Both the position numbers and the translations under genes were made by a program. The notes beneath the pieces were generated by a model. It did not search any database. It was not told where the DNA came from and saw nothing but the letters and a program-made list of their open reading frames with translations. Below, one piece after another: positions 8,355-15,972 of a DNA stretch of 59,854 bases (position 1 is its first letter; each line of letters begins with the position of its first letter). This stretch comes from Ligaoa zhengdingensis (GTDB lineage Bacteria > Bacillota > Clostridia > Oscillospirales > Ruminococcaceae), in contig NZ_JACRST010000016.1 in NCBI RefSeq assembly GCF_014384885.1, positions 1-59,854 on the forward strand, read 5' to 3'.

Positions 8355-9990
8355 TTCCCGCACCTCCTCCCATTGCCTGCTGCATGGTCTGGATAGTCTG
8401 TTGCTGCTGCTGAATAATCCCAATCGCCTGCTGCAACTGATCCTCCTGGGCCTGCTGCCTTTTTTCTATGATCTCCTGTAGCTTTGCCTTCGGTGCACTG
8501 GCGTTGTCGTCCAGCGCCTCGACATATTCCTCAAAGGTGATCGCCCCGGAATCGAACAGGGCTTGGATCGCCTGTTCCTGCGCAAACTTGCTGTAGGGGT
8601 TGTTTGGGGAGACGTCGATGCGGATAAACACCCGCATCTGCTGCAAAACTTCAGCTGGAATCACTTCCACCTGCTTCATCCCGTCCCGCTCGATCTCCAC
8701 CTCCAGGCCGTTGGGGTTGTACGCGGCCCAAATGGCGAACCACACGCTCGCAACGTCCTCCACAAACTGCCGGAACGCCGCCACCTGCTCGTTGAGCGGA
8801 AGCGCCGCCTGCTCCTGCACCGCCACAATCGCCGCGCCGCTCGCCTGTGTCGGGTCCACCTGGCCGGTCGCCGCATCGCCCGCCCCGGCCAGTTCCCGCG
8901 TCTGTGTAATCAGCTCATCGGTCAACTCCTTGGCGTCGCCCGACATCGGCGCGGGGTTGAGGTAGGTCACCATGTCGCGCACATTGGAGACGCCGCCCTG
9001 CACTTCGATTGCCGCGCCCACCTCGTCGAGCTGGTCGATGTTCTCCACCATCTGCCCGTTGTACACCAGCCGCGCAAAGGCGGTGATCTTGGCGTTGATG
9101 AGGCGGCGCGCCAGCAGGCGGTTGACCTCGATCTGGTTGGGGATCAGCTCCTTGACCTCGCCCATGCCGCGGGCGCTGTTTCTTCCGCGCTTCCACACAA
9201 GGCTTGCGATCGGGTATTGTGTCAATTTGCCCGCGATATTCCCCTCCGCGTCCTCCGACTGCACCGCGGTGTCCTTTTGATAGATCACATTCCGGGTTGC
9301 CCTGCAAATATGCACCACGCCGTCCTTCTTCTCCATATAGAGCAGGCTGGTGCACTTCTCGTCCTCTCCCACCTCGCGGCGCTCTTCGTCGCTGGTCCGG
9401 TGTTCCGGCTCGTCCGGCTGGATCAGGTCGATTTCATCCTCTGTCAGCCCGTTTTTCTTCGCCTCCTCCCGCAGCTCAGACACAAATCTCCGCTCTGCAA
9501 GGATGATATATTTCTGTTTCTGTAGATCCGGGCACTGCTCGTCCGACAGGTACACGTCGGTGTTGCCGATGAGCTGGGCGTTGCCCTCTCCGTCGTAGAA
9601 AAACACATACGCGTCGCCGGAGATGCAGGCGTCTTTGACCACATCCCAGCACATTCGGTCCATCTTGCGCAGTTCCCACTGGCGCGCCGCGTTGGCGTCC
9701 AGCAGTTCGCAGACCTCCCGTTCCTCCTCGCCGCTGCCCGGTCTCATGCTGCTGTAGTGGATGGACATGTTGTTCTGCGCCACCGTTGCAACCTTGTATT
9801 CCACCGTCGGCTGGATCACGTTCATAACAGGCATCCGCTCGCCGCCGCTCTCCAACCCGTGCCACTGATCCCCCAGGAAAAACCGGTACGCCTCTTCTGT
9901 TTTGCTGTACAGATTTTGCCGGTTGAAGTAGTCCACGCCTTTCTGGTATAGCTTCCAAATTTCTGTGCAGGCTTCGTTTTGCCAATCCAT
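8329..9990 (-). CDS. Portal protein, P22-like family
   Basis: 553 residues. The N-terminus holds YRFFLGDQWHGLESGGERMPVMN and IQPTVEYKVATVAQN, typical of podovirus portal proteins. Later comes ISGDAYVFFYDGEGNAQLIG in the wing and AARQWELRKMDRMCWDVVKD. The C-terminus is a Gln-rich coiled coil (EKRQQAQEDQLQQAIGIIQQ), like the barrel extension in this family. It forms the dodecameric ring through which DNA enters, next to the terminase. The ATG follows AAGGTGAAATGAT. Confidence 0.85.
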   Translation of the reverse strand: MDWQNEACTEIWKLYQKGVDYFNRQNLYSKTEEAYRFFLGDQWHGLESGGERMPVMNVIQPTVEYKVATVAQNNMSIHYSSMRPGSGEEEREVCELLDANAARQWELRKMDRMCWDVVKDACISGDAYVFFYDGEGNAQLIGNTDVYLSDEQCPDLQKQKYIILAERRFVSELREEAKKNGLTEDEIDLIQPDEPEHRTSDEERREVGEDEKCTSLLYMEKKDGVVHICRATRNVIYQKDTAVQSEDAEGNIAGKLTQYPIASLVWKRGRNSARGMGEVKELIPNQIEVNRLLARRLINAKITAFARLVYNGQMVENIDQLDEVGAAIEVQGGVSNVRDMVTYLNPAPMSGDAKELTDELITQTRELAGAGDAATGQVDPTQASGAAIVAVQEQAALPLNEQVAAFRQFVEDVASVWFAIWAAYNPNGLEVEIERDGMKQVEVIPAEVLQQMRVFIRIDVSPNNPYSKFAQEQAIQALFDSGAITFEEYVEALDDNASAPKAKLQEIIEKRQQAQEDQLQQAIGIIQQQQQTIQTMQQAMGGGAGNAVPVLPQ

Positions 9991-9991
9991 A

Positions 9992-10276
9992 TCATTTCAC
10001 CTTCTTTTGGCCCTGGCTCGTACCGTTATACGCCTGGATGTTGCTCTCAATCTGCGTCCAGCGTTGTAGCTCCGCGCCCCCCAGGGGGCCCTCTCTCGGC
10101 CCTCCGGGCCGATTCACCTTGTTTGACCTCACGCGCCTTTTCGGCCTCCTTACAACAGACGCCCCCGGTTCGTCCCGCGCCGTCCGCCGTCCGTCTATCG
10201 TCCCCTGCCGGTAGGCCAACAGCACCATGACCGGGGTCGCCACCAGCAATATCGCCATAACCAGTTCCGTCGTCAT
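9992..10276 (-). CDS. Small single-span membrane protein between terminase and portal
   Basis: 94 residues from the ATG at 10276, which overlaps the terminase stop as ATGA; an AAGGTG site lies upstream. Residues ~4-22 (ELVMAILLVATPVMVLLAY) form one membrane span. The rest is basic and Gly/Pro-rich, then WTQIESNIQAYNGTSQGQKKVK. Function is unknown. The position rules out a usual holin (those lie after the tail genes), but one span plus a basic tail would also fit a small membrane effector. Confidence 0.65.
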   Translation of the reverse strand: MTTELVMAILLVATPVMVLLAYRQGTIDGRRTARDEPGASVVRRPKRRVRSNKVNRPGGPREGPLGGAELQRWTQIESNIQAYNGTSQGQKKVK

Positions 10277-11667
10277 ACCACTTTCACCTTGTCCCCTCTC
10301 CCTGTCGCGTTCTTTTTCGGCTTTTCCCACGAAAAGTTGTAATGCTTCTCCGGTTTCGGCCTTCTGCCCGGCGCTGGGCGGCCCGCCACAAAGTAGCGGA
10401 TCGCATCCGGCGCGTGGGTGATCTCGTGCGGCTCGTCTGCGCAGTCGTTGGGGTCCTTGTCGTCAAATTGCAGCGCGGGCAGTGTGCGGATGAGATTGAC
10501 GCAATTCGCAAATATCCTCAGCCCTGCGCATGGGTTCCCCCGCTCGTCCGTGTCCGGCGCCAGCCACTCGTGCAGGTTAAGCCACCCCTGCACCCTGTCG
10601 TTGTCCGCCTTGACCAGATTCACCCCGTGCTCCGCAAAAAGTTCCGCCGCGCTCTTGCCGCTGTCCTGCCGGCGGTTCCACAGGTCGGGCGGGGCGATAT
10701 ACTGGTAGATTTTCTCGCCCTGGGGCGTCAGCTCCCGGATGCGCGCCGCCGCGTCCCGGATGATATGACCGGCCCCGTTTTTGCCCCGCTCGTTGTCCCT
10801 GCCCTCGTATAGCTCCCGATACACATATGCCCGACCCTGGTGATCCACCGCGATCCAGTAGCCCGCCAGCATGTCCAAACCGTAGTCCATAGCGAAATAC
10901 CGCCGCCAGTCCGCCGGGATTGGAAACGGCTCCATCACGTGGATATCCCGGTTAAACTCGCTGAAATACTGCCCGTCGAAGATATCCCAATCTCCGTCCA
11001 GCATCGCCTTGCGGCGCTTTTCCGGCAGATTTTCCAGCGTCCGCACATAGTCGGGGGAGTTTTTCATCAGAAAATCGTTGTCGTATACCTTCGCCGGAAT
11101 GAAGGTGTAGTCCTCTGCTCGCTCAGACCGCCGGTAGTCTCGGGTGATGAACAGCCGTTTCACCCATTCGTGCCCCACGCCGCCCGGGTTGCAGGTAAAG
11201 TACATCCGCGGTGAAAACGCCTCCCTGCACAGCCCGCTCGACCGGTTGCATTCCGTGAGCGCCTGAAACTGGAACTCGGTGAACTGCGTGGCCTCCTCCA
11301 TAAAAATCACGTCGTATGCCTGCCCCTGGTATTGCAGCACGTCCCGTTCCGCCGCGCAGTAGCCCAACACGATACGGCTTCCGTTTTCAAAGACAAACTC
11401 TTTGCTCTGCTCCTTATATCTCGCCACCCCGCTCAGCATCCTGAGCAGTGGAATGGTGTGATTTTCCCGCAACTCCGGCAGCGTCCGTCGCAGAAGCAAT
11501 ATCTGTAAGCCCGGATACCGCAGCGCAAGCAGCACCGTCTTGGTTCTCGCCGCATGGCTTTTCCCGCCGCCGCGCGCCCCGCCGTATGCGATATATCTGG
11601 TTTTTGCCTTGTAAAATTCGATCTGCTTGGGGTATGGCTTGGGTATCTTGATCGTTATTCCGCCCAT
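10273..11667 (-). CDS. terL: Terminase large subunit
   Basis: 464 residues. The ATPase has the Walker A loop GGARGGGKSH at residues 29-38 and a Walker B stretch VIFMEEATQ near residue 125. The RNase H-like nuclease half begins at YFAMDYGLDMLAGYW, with the first metal-binding Asp in MDYG, and includes a late Asp/His segment near HEITHAPDAIRYF. It cuts and pumps phage DNA into the prohead. It overlaps the small-subunit gene by 13 bp and the next membrane gene by 4 bp. Confidence 0.93.
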   Translation of the reverse strand: MGGITIKIPKPYPKQIEFYKAKTRYIAYGGARGGGKSHAARTKTVLLALRYPGLQILLLRRTLPELRENHTIPLLRMLSGVARYKEQSKEFVFENGSRIVLGYCAAERDVLQYQGQAYDVIFMEEATQFTEFQFQALTECNRSSGLCREAFSPRMYFTCNPGGVGHEWVKRLFITRDYRRSERAEDYTFIPAKVYDNDFLMKNSPDYVRTLENLPEKRRKAMLDGDWDIFDGQYFSEFNRDIHVMEPFPIPADWRRYFAMDYGLDMLAGYWIAVDHQGRAYVYRELYEGRDNERGKNGAGHIIRDAAARIRELTPQGEKIYQYIAPPDLWNRRQDSGKSAAELFAEHGVNLVKADNDRVQGWLNLHEWLAPDTDERGNPCAGLRIFANCVNLIRTLPALQFDDKDPNDCADEPHEITHAPDAIRYFVAGRPAPGRRPKPEKHYNFSWEKPKKNATGRGDKVKVV

Positions 11668-12110
11668 GCGTCCGCCTCGTCCACAAATTCCACAGTGATC
11701 CCGCCGCTGTGTTCGGTCTCCTGCTTGTCCTTATATCCGAGGCAGTTCTTCCCGAAAAACTGCGCGAATTGCGCGTTATACTGTCCACCCATACCATTGA
11801 CGAGCCATATTTTTTCCTGTAATTCTTTCGCGTGTGAATATGCTGCGGAAAACCTTGCGTATTTTCCGCGCCATTCTGTCAATGTGGACATATCCACCCC
11901 GATGGAATCCGCGAATCCTTGGAAGGTCGGAAACTGTATCCCAACTGTGACCGGCTCCTCGCTCTTGACGCCCCCATCTGCATAATAGGTGCGTTTATAT
12001 TCCACCCGCTGCGGTTCCACCCGAAAATAATCGACGATTTTTTCGCAATAGTCCGCCTGATATTTTGTCGGTCTGCCGCCCGGATGCTTCTCTGTGCTTT
12101 CTCGCGCCAC
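11655..12110 (-). CDS. terS: Terminase small subunit
   Basis: 151 residues. The N-terminus GGRPTKYQADYCEKIVDYF is the usual start of Firmicute small terminases. A helix-turn-helix follows (TFQGFADSIGVDMSTLTEWRGKYARF), then a helical oligomer region (FSAAYSHAKELQEKIWLVNG) and the typical KNCLGYKDKQETEHSGG end. It binds the packaging site and feeds DNA to the large subunit. RBS GGAGGTGATAGC precedes the ATG. Confidence 0.88.
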   Translation of the reverse strand: MARESTEKHPGGRPTKYQADYCEKIVDYFRVEPQRVEYKRTYYADGGVKSEEPVTVGIQFPTFQGFADSIGVDMSTLTEWRGKYARFSAAYSHAKELQEKIWLVNGMGGQYNAQFAQFFGKNCLGYKDKQETEHSGGITVEFVDEADAWAE

Positions 12111-12122
12111 GCTATCACCTCC

Positions 12123-12320
12123 TCAAAACTGAATTCGTCCGCTCATGTTGTCCATCATATCGCGGATCGTCTGCAAGAGCTCTTGTTGCTCAAGATGCAA
12201 TAGCATATCCCGGCGCACCAGCGCGCTGATCCTATACCAATTTTTGCGTTTGTGGATTTCTCGCCGCCTACCTTCCAGCGCCGTTATCTCCTCTTGGTAC
12301 TCCCGGATTAGATCATACAT
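12123..12320 (-). CDS. Small phage protein, unknown
   Basis: 65 residues from MYDLIREY; this ATG has GGAGAG just upstream. The frame could open at 12362, but that would run through a terminator hairpin. It is charged and helical (EYQEEITALEGRRREIHKRK, LLHLEQQELLQTIRDMMDNM), probably a short coiled coil. First gene of the late operon, immediately before the terminase. Function not recognised. Confidence 0.6.
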   Translation of the reverse strand: MYDLIREYQEEITALEGRRREIHKRKNWYRISALVRRDMLLHLEQQELLQTIRDMMDNMSGRIQF

Positions 12321-12337
12321 CCCGCTCTCTCCTGCAA

Positions 12338-12382
12338 AAAAACAAACAGGGGCCACAAGCATCTCTGCTCATAGCCCCTGTT
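12338..12382 (-). terminator. Intrinsic terminator or attenuator at the head of the late operon
   Basis: Minus-strand arms AACAGGGGC and GCCCCTGTT (9 bp) are followed by TGTTTTTTT. It lies between the 51-residue gene and the first late gene, so late transcription must start after it or read through it, for example by antitermination. Confidence 0.7.
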
Positions 12383-12394
12383 GGCTGTATCCGC

Positions 12395-12550
12395 CTACCC
12401 AATTATAGGCGTCTTACTTTTCACTTTTCGTTTGATCCGCACGACCACAATTTGGCCGTGTTCCCTTTTCACTTCCGCCGTGTCGCCGGATTTTACAATC
12501 TGTAGAATTTCATCCAGCATCTTGCTGTATCTTTCCGCTCCATCGGCCAT
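12395..12550 (-). CDS. Small basic phage protein, unknown
   Basis: 51 residues (MADGAERYSKMLDEILQIVK, then a basic HGQIVVVRIKRKVKSK tail), stop TAG at 12395-12397. The ATG is preceded by a weak AGAGGTATAAAG site. A helical first half and a short beta-like basic second half are visible. It stands just upstream of the late-operon terminator and divergent from hicAB. Function not recognised; it could be a late regulator by position only. Confidence 0.5.
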   Translation of the reverse strand: MADGAERYSKMLDEILQIVKSGDTAEVKREHGQIVVVRIKRKVKSKTPIIG

Positions 12551-12650
12551 CTTTATACCTCTAGTATATCATATGTTCCATAACTTTTCAACCGATCGAT
12601 TTTTCTCATATTTATTATACCACAACTGTGATACAAAAGTTAAAACCTCA

Positions 12651-12688
12651 ACAACAATGCCCCGGGCTTGAACCTGGGGTATTGTTGT
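12651..12688. terminator. Stem-loop between late genes and hicAB
   Basis: Arms ACAACAATGCCCCGGG and CCTGGGGTATTGTTGT pair over 16 positions with two G-T pairs and a 6-nt loop. T-runs are weak on both sides. It may insulate hicAB from the flanking phage units. One arm resembles a tRNA T-arm (GGTTCAAGCCC), but no tRNA surrounds it. Confidence 0.45.
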
Positions 12689-12733
12689 TTCTATATTCTC
12701 ATGTTTGCACATGTAAAAATATTTGTTTTTCTG

Positions 12734-12762
12734 TTGACAAATACTTTTATATGTGTTATTAT
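12734..12762 (+). promoter_or_regulatory. hicAB promoter
   Basis: TTGACA at 12734-12739, a 17-bp spacer and TATTAT at 12757-12762, near-consensus for the housekeeping sigma factor. The RBS GGGAGG at 12772-12777 and the hicA ATG at 12785 follow. Confidence 0.75.
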
Positions 12763-12784
12763 GATATCGTCGGGAGGAAAGTAC

Positions 12785-12982
12785 ATGAAAAGCTATTCAT
12801 CAAGGGAAGTTATCGCGATACTAAAAGCGGATGGATGGTATGAAGTGGACGTGACCGGAAGTCACCACCAGTTCAAGCACCCAACCAAAAAAGGGCGGAC
12901 AACGGTAAAACATCCAGACAAGGATATCCCCCGCAAAACACTTGACAGTATCGAACGACAGTCGGGGCTTAAATTCAGGTAA
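12785..12982 (+). CDS. hicA: HicA-family mRNA interferase toxin
   Basis: 65 residues, complete for the family. It has the standard fold markers: SSREVIAILKADGWYEVDVTGSHHQFKHP, with the catalytic His in GSHHQF, then TTVKHPDKDIPRKTLDSIERQSGL. HicA is a double-stranded-RNA-binding-fold ribonuclease that cuts mRNA and is held inactive by HicB. It has its own promoter and RBS on the plus strand inside minus-strand phage genes, so it is an independently expressed accessory module. Confidence 0.9.
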   Translation: MKSYSSREVIAILKADGWYEVDVTGSHHQFKHPTKKGRTTVKHPDKDIPRKTLDSIERQSGLKFR

Positions 12983-12990
12983 GCCCCGAC
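12961..12990 (+). promoter_or_regulatory. Perfect inverted repeat across the hicA stop codon
   Basis: Arms GTCGGGGCTT and AAGCCCCGAC (10 bp, no mismatch) with a 10-nt loop that contains the hicA stop. There is no T-run after it. It may modulate the toxin:antitoxin ratio by RNA stability or partial attenuation. Confidence 0.55.
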
Positions 12991-13024
12991 TCCCTCCCCT
13001 TAATTTTAACAGGAGGCTTTGTTT

Positions 13025-13435
13025 ATGAAGAAAACCGAACGCTATATTTATCCCGCTGTATTCACCTATGATGCTGGTCAGGAAATCGCCGTTGTCTTTC
13101 CTGACTTGGATGTTGCTACCAGCGGCGTAGATGACAACGATGCGCTGTTATCTGCAAGAGAACTGCTGGGCTGTGCCCTCTACGGCATGGAGGAGGATAA
13201 CGAGGAAATCCCCACACCTACGCCGCTGTCTGATATAACAACCGCCAAAAACGAACGGGCTGTGCTGGTCGATGTATATATGCCCTCTATCCGCATGGCG
13301 AAAGTTAACCGGTCTGTTAATCGCACTGTGACATTGCCTGCATGGCTCAATGCTGCGGCGCTGGAACGCAATATCAACTTTTCCCAGGTTTTGCAGGAAG
13401 CCCTCATGACAAAAATTCAGACAAACAGAATGTAA
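13025..13435 (+). CDS. hicB: HicB-family antitoxin
   Basis: 136 residues. The N-terminal half is the HicB fold: YIYPAVFTYDAGQEIAVVFPDLD, the ATSGVDDNDALLSARELLGCAL helix and PTPTPLSDI. The C-terminal half is a ribbon-helix-helix DNA-binding domain (NRSVNRTVTLPAWLNAAALE, NINFSQVLQEAL). AGGAGG at 13011-13016 fits the ATG at 13025. HicB neutralises HicA and represses the operon. The gap to hicA is 42 bp and contains the hairpin. Confidence 0.88.
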   Translation: MKKTERYIYPAVFTYDAGQEIAVVFPDLDVATSGVDDNDALLSARELLGCALYGMEEDNEEIPTPTPLSDITTAKNERAVLVDVYMPSIRMAKVNRSVNRTVTLPAWLNAAALERNINFSQVLQEALMTKIQTNRM

Positions 13436-13440
13436 CAGCA

Positions 13441-13474
13441 AACAATGTGCCGGGTATATACCCGGCACATTGTT
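13441..13474. terminator. 34-bp perfect palindrome after hicB
   Basis: AACAATGTGCCGGGTA and its exact complement, joined by TA; every base pairs. It begins 5 bp after hicB and faces a convergent minus-strand gene ending at 13497, so it probably stops transcription from both sides. Confidence 0.7.
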
Positions 13475-13496
13475 TATTGGTGACCGCCCATTTTTC

Positions 13497-13757
13497 TCAA
13501 TCTATCATTCTCCCACAAACTGGGCAAAACTTATATTTGATGTGTTCATATCGCCCGTCTCCGACATACGCAGACCATCCCTTGTTTTTTCTAAATATTT
13601 CGCACCATTTGCATTCGGGCCCCGTCGCCCGTTCCAGCTTTTCTTTCATAGACGCCAGCGCAATCGCTTTAGCCTCTTCGCTGATCTTCGGGCGCATATT
13701 GCGGTGATATGCATCGTCCTCAAATTCTTGGATTGCTTTCTCGAGCTCCCCCCGCAT
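13497..13757 (-). CDS. Small zinc-finger phage protein
   Basis: 86 residues, RBS AGGAGG before the ATG. The first half is helical and acidic (RGELEKAIQEFEDDAYHRNM, ISEEAKAIALASMKEKLERA). The second half carries CKWC and CPVC pairs around an aromatic strand (GRYEHIKYKFCPVCGRMID), a treble-clef or ribbon-like zinc site. It is the last gene of the early minus-strand operon. Function unknown; nucleic-acid binding is plausible. Confidence 0.65.
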   Translation of the reverse strand: MRGELEKAIQEFEDDAYHRNMRPKISEEAKAIALASMKEKLERATGPECKWCEIFRKNKGWSAYVGDGRYEHIKYKFCPVCGRMID

Positions 13758-13788
13758 TGTCTGCCCTCCTGTTCCACACCGCTGTCAG

Positions 13789-13947
13789 TCATTCCGCATC
13801 CCCCCACTTGGTGACAAATCCATCTTCCAGATTTTCTTTGTCTAGCGAAAACCCTGCAAAGTTATTTATACCATCTTCATCGACATAGACAACATCCATT
13901 CCAACCGCCCACGTTGTGTCTGGAATCTCAATCGTAATGCGTTTCAT
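13789..13947 (-). CDS. Small phage protein, unknown
   Basis: 52 residues (MKRITIEIPDTTWAVGMDVV, then acidic NLEDGFVTKWGDAE). The start overlaps the upstream stop as ATGA and GGGAGGATG lies upstream, so coupled translation is likely. A beta-strand-rich start resembles small phage proteins of no known role. Confidence 0.6.
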   Translation of the reverse strand: MKRITIEIPDTTWAVGMDVVYVDEDGINNFAGFSLDKENLEDGFVTKWGDAE

Positions 13948-14228
13948 TTTGCATCCTCCCTTACCGTCAGTCCCATCTGCACCACCCGGCGCCGGAGCAG
14001 TTCGTCCGCCACATCATCCGCCTGCGCTTCCTTGTATTCTTCCGTCAGCGTTTCATAACGCTCAAACATCCTCTGCATCCGCTTCGCCCCGATTCCCAGC
14101 GCGTCATTCATCGCAATGCACATCAGCCATTGCGCCTTAACAATTGCATCATGGATCACCTGGTCGCACAGTTCCGCTGCCATCTGCTTTTGCCGGTTCG
14201 TGTATTGCCACCTGATATGGCTTTTCAT
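13944..14228 (-). CDS. Small helical phage protein, unknown
   Basis: 94 residues, all-helical and charged (QKQMAAELCDQVIHDAIVKA, GIGAKRMQRMFERYETLTEE, DDVADELLRRRVVQMGL). It overlaps the next gene by 4 bp and follows the PAPS-reductase-like gene after 3 bp. I do not recognise a named family. The spaced Arg/Lys helix in the middle could bind nucleic acid. Confidence 0.6.
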   Translation of the reverse strand: MKSHIRWQYTNRQKQMAAELCDQVIHDAIVKAQWLMCIAMNDALGIGAKRMQRMFERYETLTEEYKEAQADDVADELLRRRVVQMGLTVREDAK

Positions 14229-14231
14229 TCG

Positions 14232-15140
14232 TCACCATCCCTCCAACGCAATTTGATCTTCGTCGGCTGTCTCCTGCGTCCTGTCCTCTATCCACCACGC
14301 AAACCAGTCCTCCGCGCTGCGGTGGTGTGGATAGAGCGGCAACCCTTTGTCTGTCCGCGCGGCAATCATCCGTTGTAATGCCCGGAGGTAGGCTTCCCGA
14401 AATTTCGGCCACCGGGCAAACTGCATCTCCCGCTCCCGCCTGGATGCATTTGGGCACCCGATACACCCCAGTCGCCGGAACCCTTCCTGGTATAGTTGAC
14501 ATTGCTCCAGGTGTACATCCTCGCTGTATGCCCATACATCCGCTGTCGTCCAATATGCAATCGGATTGACGCGTCGCTCCGCAAATTTTTGACACGCCTC
14601 GAAAGTTCTCCGGTTTTCGTCGTCGTCCCACGGCATGATGATGTTTTTGCCCTTGCGTCCGTTGGCGACGATCTCCAACTCATCCCTCTTTTTCGCCCGG
14701 CCGGCGCTCTCGCTCTTGCGCACCCCCATGGCCATGATCGCCCGGCCCTGCTCCGGCACATATCTCTCCTTGAGGCTCAGACAACAGTACCGCATTTGGC
14801 GCATTGGCGGGACGCCTCTCTCGAGCATCAGGGTCCACATGGATTTGTCATACATCACGTCGTATGTAAGGTGTCCCGCATCTTCATAAGCCCGGAAGTT
14901 CCGGCGCTGGAAATAGATCAGCTCCGGCGGGTCAATCCCGGTGATGTTGTGCAGGTAATAGTGCCTCACCCCGGCGCGGCGCATCAGATGTCCCACTACG
15001 CGACTGTCCTTCCCCTCGCTCGTGCTCACGCAATATCCGCGGGGATCGTATTCGATTGCCATGTGCTCGTAATATTGCAGCAGCTTCACCGCTTCGTCAT
15101 CTGGTTGGCCGCGGGTCAGGCTTGTCTGGTATTGCATCAC
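14232..15140 (-). CDS. Phage phosphoadenosine-phosphosulfate-reductase-like protein
   Basis: 302 residues of the adenine-nucleotide alpha-hydrolase fold. The PP-loop reads STSEGKDS at residues ~39-46 (commonly SGGKDS). It is followed by YLHNITGIDPPEL, the RYCCLSLKERY segment, NPIAYWTTADVWAYSE, and a Cys-rich RLGCIGCPNASRRE motif shared with the phage/DndC-like branch. Proteins of this branch take part in sulfur chemistry on nucleotides or DNA in some systems, but here the substrate is unknown. It overlaps the upstream zinc-finger gene by 4 bp and sits among DNA metabolism genes. No dnd or other phosphorothioation genes are nearby. Confidence 0.8.
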   Translation of the reverse strand: MMQYQTSLTRGQPDDEAVKLLQYYEHMAIEYDPRGYCVSTSEGKDSRVVGHLMRRAGVRHYYLHNITGIDPPELIYFQRRNFRAYEDAGHLTYDVMYDKSMWTLMLERGVPPMRQMRYCCLSLKERYVPEQGRAIMAMGVRKSESAGRAKKRDELEIVANGRKGKNIIMPWDDDENRRTFEACQKFAERRVNPIAYWTTADVWAYSEDVHLEQCQLYQEGFRRLGCIGCPNASRREREMQFARWPKFREAYLRALQRMIAARTDKGLPLYPHHRSAEDWFAWWIEDRTQETADEDQIALEGW

Positions 15141-15583
15141 TCAGCCCTCCTCGGCTTATACTGCACAAAACACTCCCGGATCGCCTCCGCTTGCTCCCTC
15201 GTGATCGGCTGTGCCAGTGCCTTGCCTACGTCGTCCATGCAGCGATTCAGCGTCTGCGCGATCACCCCCGCCGGCATCCCCTCCGCTGCATACTTGTGCA
15301 CCAGATATACCGTCGTCGGAGTGATCTCGCGTGGCTCTGTGGTTTCTTGCTGCGCCTCTGCGCGGCTCTCCATATGCCTCTCCCGGTAATAATAATTTTG
15401 TCTGCATCTGTCCCCGCAAAACACGCGCTTTGCGCTCTTTGAATCGAGCTTTGCGCCGCAATATTTGCAGTATTCCCGCCCAGGCGTCCTCCGTTTTGCG
15501 TACATCGCCCTGCTTCGACACGCCTTGCTGCAATAGATTTGCTGCTTGCCGTGCAGTTTGGCCCCACACACGATGCAGTTCAT
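15137..15583 (-). CDS. Double zinc-finger phage protein
   Basis: 148 residues. Two zinc sites of the same plan occur at the start: CIVCGAKL...YCSKAC and CKYCGAKL...VFCGDRC, each ending in an Arg/Tyr-rich helix. The C-terminal half is a helical domain (YLVHKYAAEGMPAGVIAQTL, DDVGKALAQPITREQAEAIR). The start overlaps the RusA stop as ATGA. Probably nucleic-acid binding; role in the replication/recombination block unknown. Confidence 0.65.
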   Translation of the reverse strand: MNCIVCGAKLHGKQQIYCSKACRSRAMYAKRRTPGREYCKYCGAKLDSKSAKRVFCGDRCRQNYYYRERHMESRAEAQQETTEPREITPTTVYLVHKYAAEGMPAGVIAQTLNRCMDDVGKALAQPITREQAEAIRECFVQYKPRRAE

Positions 15584-15972
15584 TCTCCCGCCTCCGTGAT
15601 CTCCACCTCTGTCCGGGGGCGGTTACGGTCAACCTTCACGCGGCTCCCGTCCGTCCCTACCACGATCCGCGGGGACAAAGAACTGTCGTCCTTGAGCACC
15701 CCAGCCTTCACCAGCACGTCGTGCAGGGCGCTGTCGAGGTTGGTTATGTCCACACGCCGCGCCTGCGGCATGTAATACACCGCCTTCACGATCACCGGCC
15801 GGTCGATCTGCTGCTTGTATTCGGCCGGGATCAGCAGCTCGCACTGCCGCTCATACTCCTGGTATGCATCCGATTGCGCTATGTACGGATTGCCTGTTTT
15901 ATGATTCCTCCTGATTTGCTGGTGGTTCTTCTTCGTCACCGGCCTCAGCGGGATTGTAAATTTCATCAACAT
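15580..15972 (-). CDS. rusA: RusA-family Holliday junction resolvase
   Basis: 130 residues. It shows the family features: basic N-terminus with VTKKNHQQIRRN, YYMPQARRVDITNLDSALHDVLVKAGVLKDDS (catalytic Asp residues in the D.TNL and DD parts), and a C-terminal beta strand with VEIT. It resolves branched DNA made during phage replication and recombination. The ATG at 15972 has GGAGG upstream and overlaps the replication gene by 7 bp. Confidence 0.88.
   Translation of the reverse strand: MLMKFTIPLRPVTKKNHQQIRRNHKTGNPYIAQSDAYQEYERQCELLIPAEYKQQIDRPVIVKAVYYMPQARRVDITNLDSALHDVLVKAGVLKDDSSLSPRIVVGTDGSRVKVDRNRPRTEVEITEAGE

Noticed and set aside
12651..12688. tRNA fragment on the minus strand
   Set aside because: A GGTTCAAGCCC string resembles a T-arm, but there is no cloverleaf or acceptor around it; it is better explained as a stem-loop.
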